DNA of 64,000 nucleotides, from the NCBI GenBank assembly GCA_963721305.1, contig CAVRIR010000003.1:1061127-1125126 (forward strand). The letters run 5' to 3'. The notes beneath the pieces were generated by a model. The model was not told where the DNA came from. It did no database searches and was given only the letters and a program-made list of their open reading frames with translations. Position 1 is the first letter of the stretch. Every line of letters begins with the position of its first letter. Positions 9,162 through 16,677 of this stretch are shown here, piece by piece. This DNA is from DATAES01 sp963721305 (lineage in GTDB: Bacteria > Actinomycetota > Acidimicrobiia > Acidimicrobiales > JACDCH01). The translations under genes and the position numbers were made by a program.

Positions 9162-9354
9162 GCACCAGACTGAAGGACTGCGTCCCACCTGCATGGGTAC
9201 GTCGCACTCGCACGCGGTAACTATATGTGTCGCCGTGCTCGAGCGATCTTCCTGAAGCTACGCCGTGGACCAGACGACTTGGAGTGGAAGACCATCAGCT
9301 TGCACTGCCCGCACAACGAAGCCTCAATCTTCAAGCAACGATCGTGAGGTATCA

Positions 9355-10996
9355 ATGACTGACTTTCGAACCTCTCGCCGCACTGTGGTGAAAGCGGCGC
9401 TCGCTGCCGCTCTGGCACCCCGCCAACTCGCCAGCGCTTTGACCGCTCAAGATATTAACATTGCACGCGGCCCTTTCGAACCCACATGGGAATCGCTCGC
9501 AACCTGCACTACACCGGAATGGTTTCGCGACGCCAAGTTCGGCATCTGGAATCACTGGAGTGCGCAGTGCGTCCCGGAGCAAGGGGACTGGTACGCGCGC
9601 CGCATGTACATTCAGGGCGACAAGCAGTATCAGCATCACCTTGAGACCTACGGCCATCCCTCGAAGGTCGGCTGGATGGAAATGGACAACTTATGGAAGG
9701 CGGAGAACTGGAAGCCGGCCGAGTTGATGGAACTCTACGTTGCCGCCGGAGCCAAATATTTCGCTGCGCTTGCGAACCATCATGACAATTTCGACGCCTA
9801 CAACTCTCGATTCCACAATTGGAACTCTGTAAAGATCGGGCCGCGAAAGGACATCGTTGGCATCTACGGACGTCTGGCGCGCGAGCGCGGACTGCGCTTT
9901 GCGGTAACGAATCACTCCTCGCATGCGTGGCATTGGCTGCAGGTAGCCTATGATTACGATCCCGAAGGATCCATGGCGGGTGTTCGTTACGATGCCTATA
10001 CGCTGACTAAGGCTGACGGCAAGGGCAAGTGGTGGGAGGGATTTGACCCTCAAGAGCTCTACACCGGCCGAAATCTCGTCATGCCGGATGGCATTACTTC
10101 CATAGCCGCGGCTAACAAGTTTCACGCCGCCAACGATGGGCACTGGCACGAAGAACTCCCCGCTGTAAATCCGGAGTTTGCCCGCAATTGGTTTTTGCGT
10201 TGTCAGGACCTGGTTGACACCTACAAGCCCGACCTTTTGTACTTTGACGACTCGGAGCTCCCATTAGGCCAATACGGACTCGACATTGCGGCGCATTTTT
10301 ACAACAACAGCGTGCGTGACAAAGGCCACGTTGATGTTGTCCTCACAGCCAAGAACATCAAACCCGAGCACGAGGGCGCCTTCACTCTTGATATCGAGCG
10401 TGGGAAAGCAAATGCAATCCTTCCGCGGCCCTGGCAAACAGATACCTGCATCGGCGGTTGGCACTACGACATCAGCCTCTACCAGAACCACCGGTATAAG
10501 ACGCCGAAATCCGTAATCCATGCTCTGATCGACATTGTGAGCAAAAATGGCAATCTCATGCTCAACATACCCTGAAAGGCGACGGTACGATTGATTCTGA
10601 TGAGCGTGAATTTCTACAGGCAATCGCCACCTGGATACCTAAGCACGGGGAAGCTATCTTTGGCACCCGGCCTTTCACCATCTTTGGCGAAGGTCCGCCG
10701 GACATTGCCACCGGTCAATTCAACGAAAAGACGCAGCGGGCCTACACCGTCGAAGACATTCGATTCACCCGAAGGGGCGAAACCGTATATGCCTTCGCCT
10801 TCGTATGGCCCGAAAGCAGATCGCTGAATATCAAGACTCTCGCTCTGAGAAATACGGCGTTGCCAAAGCCTGTTCAACGTGTCGAACTCATTGGTGCAGG
10901 TCCTCTTTCCTTCGAGCAGACCCCAGCCGGTCTCGCGATTAACTTCCGGAGAAACCGCCGAATGAATATGCCTACGGGTTCATCATTCGCACCTAA
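9355..10996 (+). CDS. GH29 alpha-L-fucosidase, exported by Tat, two frameshifts
   Basis: ATG 9,355 opens a twin-arginine signal (FRTSRRTVVKAALAAALAP). The catalytic domain has EWFRDAKFGIWNHW, AKYFAALANHHDNFD, FAVTNHSSHAWHW and PDLLYFDDSELPLGQY, the last around the usual nucleophile aspartate. At about 10,572, right after NGNLMLNIP, the frame changes and continues GDGTIDSDEREFLQAIATW and TRPFTIFGEGP into the C-terminal beta domain; a second shift near 10,948 leads to EKPPNEYAYGFIIRT and the stop 10,994-10,996. Restored length is about 546 residues. The enzyme would release L-fucose from polysaccharide or glycoconjugate in the periplasm. Confidence 0.88.
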
Positions 10997-11038
10997 GTGT
11001 TTTCTCTTGCTCGTGCAGCTGTTCCAAAGCCGCACGGA

Positions 11039-11736
11039 TCAGTCCTTGAGCCGAGTATCAAATGGGTAGGTGATCACCTCCGCGATCCGAAAGTTCCTTG
11101 CTTCAGGATGGGTTGGGTTGAAGAGAAGGTTGAATGTGGCCGGGACAATCGCGCTCGGCACCTTCAAAAGCAGGGAACTGTTCCCGCGAAGCCATACGGT
11201 TCCGATCTCCCGTGTGATCTCTCCTTGGTACTGCCAGTCAGCGGGCAGGTCTTCGATAGACATCCTAGGTACAGCAACGTCAGGTCCTTGGATGCGGAGA
11301 AGAGTAAAGGCCGGAGGTACGTCGTTGGCAGCACCTCCGCGATCCGAAAGTTCCTTGCTTCAGGATGGGTTGGGTTGAAGAGAAGGTTGAATGTGGCCGG
11401 GACAATCGCGCTCGGCACCTTCAAAAGCAGGGAACTGTTCCCGCGAAGCCATACGGTTCCGATCTCCCGTGTGATCTCTCCTTGGTACTGCCAGTCAGCG
11501 GGCAGGTCTTCGATAGACATCCTAGGTACAGCAACGTCAGGTCCTTGGATGCGGAGAAGAGTAAAGGCCGGAGGTACGTCGTTGGCAGCAGTATGGACGC
11601 AGACCTCCAGCAGCGCAGATGCGGGAGTCTCACTGAAATAGACAATGGGATGACCGGCATAATGCCAACGACCACTGGCCTTGAGTCCACCGATACCGTT
11701 CAGATCCTGATGTCGGCTGATCCGCCAGAGAAGCAT
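11039..11736 (-). CDS. RES-domain toxin with internal 257-bp tandem duplication
   Basis: ATG 11,736 overlaps the antitoxin stop (TAATG). The protein begins MLLWRISRHQDLNGIGGLK and continues ASGRWHYAGHPIVYFSETPA, LEVCVHTAA and TVWLRGNSSLLLKVPSA, the standard RES pattern (Arg-Glu-Ser family, NAD+-depleting toxins), where the R of LWRIS and GRWH, the E of SETPA and the S of NSSLL are expected pocket residues. The duplication of 257 bp, not a multiple of three, makes the sequence as given run out of frame and stop at 11,164. Removing one copy restores NFRIAEVITYPFDTRLKD and the stop at 11,039, giving about 146 residues, a normal length. As written the C-terminus is altered, so activity is doubtful. 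Confidence 0.85.
11075..11590. repeat. exact tandem direct repeat, two copies of 257 bp
   Basis: Copy 1 starts at CACCTCCGCGATCCG (11,075) and copy 2 at the same bases (11,332); identity continues to 11,333 and 11,590 respectively with no mismatch I could find. Both copies lie within the RES toxin gene. Perfect identity in a region otherwise full of indels suggests either a very recent duplication or an assembly artefact. Confidence 0.95.
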
Positions 11737-12191
11737 TAGATATACATGCCCTCGTCGATCTGAAGGAGCAACTCTTCGACCATGCGGCTCCCTGTATCCG
11801 TCTTCAACAGCGACAGCGGAGCCCGTTCCTGCAACCGAGGGTGGGGATTTCGTAGCCACGCCAATGCCCGCGGCCGAGAACCGTAGACTGTCTCCGCTGC
11901 TGAGATGACGCGAAGAACACGGAGAACGCGATCAGATTCCTCGACTGAGAGTTTTTCCCGGCGAGAGCGGCGATGCTGTAAAGTACGTGCCGGAATCACG
12001 GATTTGTCGATCTCTGACCGTTCCAGCCCGAGCGTCACTAATCGCTTGATGATTGAGGGGGAGAGACGGTGTTCGACGAGTCGAAGAATATCGGCCTCCG
12101 TCGATGGGGCCTCGAGTCCCAGCCACTCTCCATCTGGACATGGGCAGCGTTCACAGGGGCAATCTTCTGTCAACATTATGCCATAATGCAT
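11736..12191 (-). CDS. Xre/ParS-type antitoxin (MbcA/ParS toxin-binding domain)
   Basis: The partner of the RES toxin. After a cysteine-rich N-terminus (EDCPCERCPCPDGEW) come a helix-turn-helix-like segment (SPSIIKRLVTLGLERSEIDK) and the C-terminal DUF2384 domain: LSVEESDRVLRVLRVISAAE, VYGSRPRALAWLRNPHP and DTGSRMVEELLLQIDEGMYI. That order is typical of type II antitoxins that bind DNA and neutralise RES toxins. The frame is open to 12,302, but ATG 12,191 (or 12,176) gives a more usual length. The CPCERCPC cluster at the N-terminus is unusual for the family and could bind metal. Confidence 0.85.
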   Translation of the reverse strand: MHYGIMLTEDCPCERCPCPDGEWLGLEAPSTEADILRLVEHRLSPSIIKRLVTLGLERSEIDKSVIPARTLQHRRSRREKLSVEESDRVLRVLRVISAAETVYGSRPRALAWLRNPHPRLQERAPLSLLKTDTGSRMVEELLLQIDEGMYI

Positions 12192-12505
12192 GCGGCAAAG
12201 TGTAGGTATGACCGCATATGCATGTCGGAAGATTAGTAGAACAGGCGGCGATGTCGTCCGGCCCTTGCTGCAACGCTGTCGCAGCCAAAACTCCTGCCGC
12301 AAGCGCTAATCCAACAGATGCAGCAATCGAAATCCAGCGCCTCGATGTAGGACGCTGGCAATCCAGAATTTATGTCGGGGTATAAGTTGCAAATATCGAA
12401 AGCATGGCCGAGGGAACCCCGAGTATCAGCGTACAGATGGTTGCCTTTTCAGAAATGGAAAGCATCATCATAGGCAAAGAAACGAATCCGTCATCCCTAT
12501 TGCGG

Positions 12506-13931
12506 CTAACTCAGATAAACGCCATCTGCTGGCGCGAAACCCGAAGTTGCGACAATCCTGCCGCGCGTGGAATACCAAGTCTCAGACCCCCACTGTAAGC
12601 CATCCTCATCCGTATACAGGATCACAAGTTGATCTTCTACAAACTTCAGATGTGCATACATCGAGATTGCGGCGTTCGTGCCAGGCTTAGTCTCGCGCTT
12701 GTTGAAGAACTGAGCAGGGGTACAACCCGGATCGCTGCTGACCTCCTGCTGAGCCACGTGTGGGATACACCCCGCTACCAATCAGTCGGGCCATGTAGGG
12801 CGTGGCCGTATCGTCATAAATCGCGCATCTGTGCTCATGTCCGAAGAACCAGCCAAAGATCGCGTGGTCGCCGATACCTTCCATCTTGAGCAGTTCTTCA
12901 ACGTCATTCCTAAGAGCAGCGGAATCCTTGAACTCTTGTTGATGGGCGGATACGGGCTGATGATGCGTCAGAAGAATATTCCCCTTCTTGGGCCCATCCT
13001 TGAGCAAGCTAATGAGCCAATTCCACTGCACGTTCATCGGGTCGTTAGACCCGTTCGGCTTGAGACGTCCGCCGGAGTAAGCCGTATCCAATCCGATCAC
13101 TCGCCAGTTGTCGTTTTCGAGACAGAAGAACGGCTGAGGCTGACCAAACGCCTTGAGAACGATGTTGAAGTAAGACTCGCCTCCGCTATACATCTCGTGG
13201 TTCCCGTTGAGCGCAAAGTTAGCGTTGGGACGCAGCCCGGAGCCCTCCATTCTGGCTGGCCAATTTCCAAGAAACGCTTCGCACTCCTCTTTCACGCCAC
13301 CGTAATAAATATCCCCGAGGTGAATGGCGATGTCAGGGTTAACTTTCTTGACTACCGTTGCAATGTTTCGCGCGGCAGGGTTGTCACCTCCCCAATCCGC
13401 CAGAAGCGCCACCGTGCACTCTTCTGGCAAGGGGAGGGTTGCGGGGGTGCCCTTCGGATAGGGCGCCCGTTCAAACTTTAACTGCTTCCATGCCTGAATA
13501 AAGGAGGCGATAAGGGGCCTTTTCTGACCATGAACATCTTCATAAACCATTCCGAAAAACGACTTCATCGCATAAGCAGCTTGTTCGATCCACGTAACAA
13601 CCCAAATAGGATTGCGATCGCCGTAGCCCTGAAGCGCGGGAATATCCGTAAAGAGCTTTGAAAGAACCGCCTGATAGAGGCCGACTAGGTTGCACCTCGA
13701 TACGTAATGAACATAGGGCAGCGGCAGTTCCGCATCCGCGGTTGCCTTTATCCCTTGCATCACCTGCAAGAGTTCTTGCCGTTCTTGTTCGACTGAAGCC
13801 CCATCGTTCGAACCAATGGCCCCCGCAATCGCGTCCTTGACGTCCTGTTTCCCGCTGTCTAAATGGTCGATCAGCGTATTAAGGCTTCCGCGCACAAAAT
13901 CGTGCTTCCCAACCTGCTCATGCATTGGCAT
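12506..13931 (-). CDS. calcineurin-like metallophosphoesterase, one frameshift near the 3' end
   Basis: I start it at ATG 13,931, preceded by AGGAG at good spacing. About 150 N-terminal residues of helical sequence precede a complete metallophosphoesterase core: ALLADWGGDN, IAIHLGDIYYGGVKEEC, FALNGNHEMYSGG, LLTHHQPVSAHQQ and WFFGHEHRCAIYDD, providing the aspartates, asparagine and histidines of a two-metal site. Near 12,775 the frame changes; the other frame continues CIPHVAQQEVSSDPGCTPAQ and ends at 12,506, giving about 475 residues. No signal peptide. The substrate is unknown; cytoplasmic phosphoesterases of this kind often cleave cyclic nucleotides or phosphoproteins. Confidence 0.85.
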
Positions 13932-14037
13932 TTTCAAGCTCCTCTTTACTTCTAAGCGATGAAAAAGCGAAACTTCTCCGCGCCAATGGTATGTCGCGTC
14001 ACATCGGGAAGCAAGGCTTATTTGGCAACCAGATACA

Positions 14038-14095
14038 CCCACCACCTCTGCCTTCACCACGAATCGTCAGAGCCACGGCTTTCAGCCGTGCCGCT
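14038..14095. repeat. dispersed REP-like element, copy A
   Basis: Shares the pattern CACCTCT-CC-TCACCACG-TCGTCAG and GGCTTTCAGCCG-GCCGCT with a second copy at about 14,637. Within it 14,074-14,090 forms a hairpin with a 7-bp stem (CACGGCT and AGCCGTG) and loop TTC. It is short, intergenic and palindromic, as REP sequences usually are. Confidence 0.6.
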
Positions 14096-14114
14096 AGAAT
14101 CACGCGCAGGGTTT

Positions 14115-14575
14115 TTATCGTCTACGATTACTTCCCATAAAGTTACTGAGCTCCATTCTCGTCTCATTCCGATACCGCTTAGCAGCGGTTTCATCGATTT
14201 CCGTCCATCTCGCTACGATCACTCCCATTTGATCGGGAGTCGGATCGACTGGCATTTGGAACTTCAGCTGACGCTGCAGCGCCCGGAGCCTCATTCTTCT
14301 CTCGAACGCTATATCGATCGCGCATCCAATTTGAGAGTTCCAGCGAGAAGTGCAGCAGCGCCCGGAAGTAGCGCGAGTGCGCCGACGACACTTGGAAAGG
14401 AGTTCTTCGTTGCAATACTCAGGCAGCCTGCGATAACACTCGATGCGATTGCGATGAAGACCAACGCTCCAGTCGCGAACTGATTTATCCGAGCCCAACG
14501 GAACGCCGAGCGCGTTGAACGTTCAAGCTCGCGTAATAATTCTAGCTATGTGTCATTACCTATTGTGGGTGTCAT
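14115..14575 (-). pseudogene. small two-helix membrane protein gene with in-frame TAG and a frameshift
   Basis: Starting at ATG 14,575 the product reads MTPTIGNDT, then TAG at 14,546-14,548, and continues in the same frame with LELLRELERSTRSAFRWARI, a membrane helix TGALVFIAIASSVIAGC, and a second hydrophobic helix VVGALALLPGAAALLAGTL. A frameshift near 14,310 leads to a hydrophilic tail (LQRQLKFQMPVDPTPDQMGV and KRYRNETRMELSNF) ending at 14,115. The layout resembles DUF4231-like or SLATT-type small membrane proteins, which I offer only as a possibility. With both a nonsense codon and a shift it may be a true pseudogene rather than a sequencing problem. Confidence 0.5.
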
Positions 14576-14636
14576 CGTGACCGCATTTTAACCCCAGCTT
14601 TATCGCGGTTTTCGCAGGGCGTTCGAACTACCATTC

Positions 14637-14692
14637 ACCTCTACCCTCACCACGCGTCGTCAGGACATGGGCTTTCAGCCGCGCCGCTTCCC
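14637..14692. repeat. dispersed REP-like element, copy B
   Basis: Second copy of the element at 14,038, with the same order of blocks (CACCTCT, TCACCACG, TCGTCAG, GGCTTTCAGCCG, GCCGCT) but a weaker hairpin because one arm differs. It is intergenic, upstream of the pseudogene. Confidence 0.55.
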
Positions 14693-14696
14693 ACAG

Positions 14697-14785
14697 CGCC
14701 GTGAAATCCCTTCCGCTCTGCCGAAGGCCGGAGCGAAGCCCGCAGACCGCAGCGACTAAATTGCCTTCCTCTCCGCCGGCACGAA
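14697..14785. repeat. interspersed intergenic repeat, first copy
   Basis: Contains CGCCGTGAAA, CCCTTCCGCTCTG, CGCAGCGAC and TTCCTCTCCGCCG in the same order as 15,541-15,640. The middle differs in length. It directly follows REP-like copy B, so the two may form one composite element. No gene is visible in 14,576-14,852. Confidence 0.5.
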
Positions 14786-14852
14786 CTCAAAGCGTTCGAT
14801 CCCCTAGACGGGCCGTGGCTCCTCCACAACTTTAATGAAGACGCAGTCGGCC

Positions 14853-15434
14853 TTACGGAGGCGTAACAGTTTGCGAGTAATGGAGCGTCTGCGCCCCGCC
14901 GACCTTCTGCATGTGCGAGTCCATCGTTTGCACCGTAATGCTGCAATTCAGCGGAAGAGGCAACTTGTTGCCATCGCAGACATTATCTATTCCACTGCCC
15001 CGACTAAGCACCCGCTCCTGACCAGGGTTGACAATCTCACCGTCTTGCGTGCCTAAAAATCCTGTGATTTGCCGGATTGTTACAGGGCATTTCCATTGGC
15101 ATACGCTGCTAACTTCAGCCGTACTGCTGCCCGTGTTCCGCACCGTCATCGCCAGCGCTGGCGTGTGCTCCTATGGATCGAGTTGAATCGCAACGTTCTC
15201 AATCTGAAGTTGTGCCGGAGCAACATTCTCCGCCGGCGGCGGAGTGGGCGTCGGCGTTGGCACCGGCGCCGGCGCCGGCGGTTGTTGCTCTGCGGGGACT
15301 GGTGCCACGTTCGGCGGCTGGTTGCTGCGACATCCGCACACAACCACAAATGCTGACAGCGCAATCGCCAAGCGCAACGCTATTCTTCGCTGGGTCACGC
15401 TGTTTCGCTGGCTGTCGAGCCGTGTCCAGTACAT
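14853..15434 (-). CDS. secreted lipoprotein with proline-rich linker, one frameshift
   Basis: ATG 15,434 opens a lipoprotein signal: basic N-terminus, hydrophobic RLAIALSAFVVV and a CGC lipobox around residue 37. A proline and alanine linker (PAPAPVPTPTPTPPPAEN) follows, then LQIENVAIQLDP, after which the frame changes near 15,170. The second frame gives MTVRNTGSSTAEVSSVC, PVTIRQITGFLGTQ and LPLNCSITVQTMDSHMQKVG, an Ig-like beta-rich domain with several cysteines, ending at 14,853. About 193 residues when restored, lipid-anchored and extracytoplasmic; no function is recognisable. Confidence 0.65.
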
Positions 15435-15540
15435 GGGTACACTCTCCGATGCTGCCCAATGCGCGTATGAGTTTACACCCACCCTGGCGGGTGGCCCACC
15501 CGTAAAACTGGGCACATCTTTCACCCGTACCGCTTCCGCC

Positions 15541-15640
15541 GCGCCGTGAAAACCCTTCCGCTCTGTCCTGAGCGCAGTCGAAGGACCCCGCGAAGTCGAA
15601 GGACGCAGCGACGGAATTGTCTTCCTCTCCGCCGCCACAA
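15541..15640. repeat. interspersed intergenic repeat, second copy
   Basis: Counterpart of 14,697-14,785, with an additional internal duplication (AGTCGAAGGA twice). Just upstream, 15,478-15,500 contains GGCGGGTGGCCCACCCGT, a short palindromic block that I recall as common between genes in acidobacterial genomes. It lies between the lipoprotein start and the next gene. Confidence 0.5.
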
Positions 15641-15699
15641 TCCCAACGAAAAGCGGAACCCGCGGGGTTATCCTTCTCCCGACCTACCCAGGAGGGCGC

Positions 15700-16179
15700 G
15701 TGCTTCAACTCTTCTTCATCATCCTCGCCCTCATGGCCGCCGCCATTCACGTCGCCGCGTCACCCTCCGCACAATCCACCCACCGCTCCATTGCCTCCAC
15801 ATACCTCCTCTATCTCCTCGTGTTCTACGTCGGCCTCATGGGACTCCTCAGCGCCTACGCGCATGTCTTCCGCCCCATCCAAACCTCCGCCTCCATCGGC
15901 TGGTCCACCAGCCCCTACGAGTACGAAGTCGGCATGGCCGACCTCACCATGGGCGTACTCGGCATTCTCTGCATCTGGATTCGCGGCAATTTCTGGCTCG
16001 CTACTGCAATCGCCAACGCGGTCTGGTTCCTCGGCGACGCGATCGGCCACACTCGCCAACTCCTTCTCGCCAACAATCACGCGGTCAACAACTCGGGCGT
16101 CTTCCTCGTCGCCGAGTTCGTTACGCCCGTCATCATGCTTGCCCTCGCCCTCCACTGCTTACCCCGAAAGGCCAACTGA
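15700..16179 (+). CDS. DUF6790-like integral membrane protein
   Basis: 159 residues with four hydrophobic segments: FFIILALMAAAIHVA at the N-terminus, YLLYLLVFYVGLMGLLSAY, MGVLGILCIWIRGNFW and a C-terminal FVTPVIMLALALHCL. Conserved-looking polar stretches include YEVGMADLTMG and AVWFLGDAIGHTRQLL. It resembles a family of small bacterial membrane proteins of unknown role labelled DUF6790; that label is from memory. The ATG was chosen because a hydrophobic helix begins at once. It stands alone, with repeats upstream and the tRNA scar downstream. Confidence 0.7.
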   Translation: MLQLFFIILALMAAAIHVAASPSAQSTHRSIASTYLLYLLVFYVGLMGLLSAYAHVFRPIQTSASIGWSTSPYEYEVGMADLTMGVLGILCIWIRGNFWLATAIANAVWFLGDAIGHTRQLLLANNHAVNNSGVFLVAEFVTPVIMLALALHCLPRKAN

Positions 16180-16260
16180 ACTCTCGGCAATGGCGGGCGG
16201 CACCTGGGCTCGACTCTCTAATATCTGGTGGCACTTGTAGTGGCACTTTGTACCAGAAAG

Positions 16261-16351
16261 TTATGCGAAACGGTGCAATATTGTGCAACAGGCATTAGCA
16301 ACCTATATGGTTGATAATAAATAAGTTATGCGCGTTTATGCGACACGGTGC
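16261..16351. repeat. imperfect direct repeats beside the tRNA-Leu fragment
   Basis: TTATGCGAAACGGTGC at 16,261-16,276 recurs as TTATGCGACACGGTGC at 16,336-16,351, each followed by more GGTGCAA-like words; a GTGGCACTT word is also repeated near 16,230-16,245. Such clustered short repeats next to a tRNA 3' end resemble arm-type sites of tyrosine integrases. No integrase gene lies in the window. Confidence 0.45.
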
Positions 16352-16375
16352 GAGTCGGTGCAAAATGGCTAAAAT

Positions 16376-16436
16376 TGGACTTAAAATCCGCAGCTGCGAA
16401 AGCGGCGTGGGGGTTCAAGTCCCCCCTCGGGCACCA
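16376..16436 (+). tRNA. 3' fragment of tRNA-Leu (UAA), probable attachment-site scar
   Basis: The sequence contains an anticodon loop CTTAAAA, a long variable arm of class II type, a perfect T stem and loop (GGGGG TTCAAGT CCCCC), the 3' acceptor strand CTCGGGC and ACCA. The matching 5' half is missing: upstream there is no GCCCGAG acceptor strand and no D arm. Integrative elements often recombine into tRNA 3' ends and leave such a copy. It cannot be a working tRNA gene. The open frame reading backwards through it (16,326-16,610) is a familiar false protein. Confidence 0.8.
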
Positions 16437-16556
16437 CGAAGTGGCTGAGGTGCCGTGTGCCGATTCGTACACAGCATGCAGATCTGAGCAACTGCGCGGC
16501 GCCCCGCGATGCGGCATCGAACCGAGAGCCGCTCTGTAAGTGCAGTCCTGCGGAAC

Positions 16557-16608
16557 GGTACGCGACCTGTCAACGGAGACAGGTGCCGGGTAACGATCCC
16601 GGAGTACC
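16557..16608 (+). ncRNA. possible folded RNA, three-way junction
   Basis: GGTAC (16,557-16,561) pairs with GTACC (16,604-16,608). Between them lie two hairpins: ACCTGTC/GACAGGT, a 7-bp stem with a 6-base loop, and CCGGG/CCCGG, a 5-bp stem with a 7-base loop. It lies about 70 bp upstream of the FGE-YkvA gene on the same strand, so a leader RNA is possible; a remnant of the mobile element marked by the tRNA scar is another. I do not recognise a known riboswitch class. The rest of 16,180-16,677 holds no gene. Confidence 0.35.
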
Positions 16609-16677
16609 ATCGCCTCAGGCAGGCAGTGCTTCTGTCAATATCCCATTCCATTGAGCGACACGTACCTGAGGTCGAAG

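Noticed and set aside
11075..11590. Possible CRISPR array
   Set aside because: Only two copies, 257 bp each and directly adjacent, with no spacers, lying within a coding gene.
14546..14548. Amber codon recoding (pyrrolysine or suppression)
   Set aside because: No other in-frame TAG with continuing coding was seen in the window and there is no recoding machinery, so decay or error is more likely.
16326..16610. A 94-residue minus-strand protein
   Set aside because: It is a translation of the tRNA-Leu fragment and flanks (the familiar GDLNPHAAF false protein).
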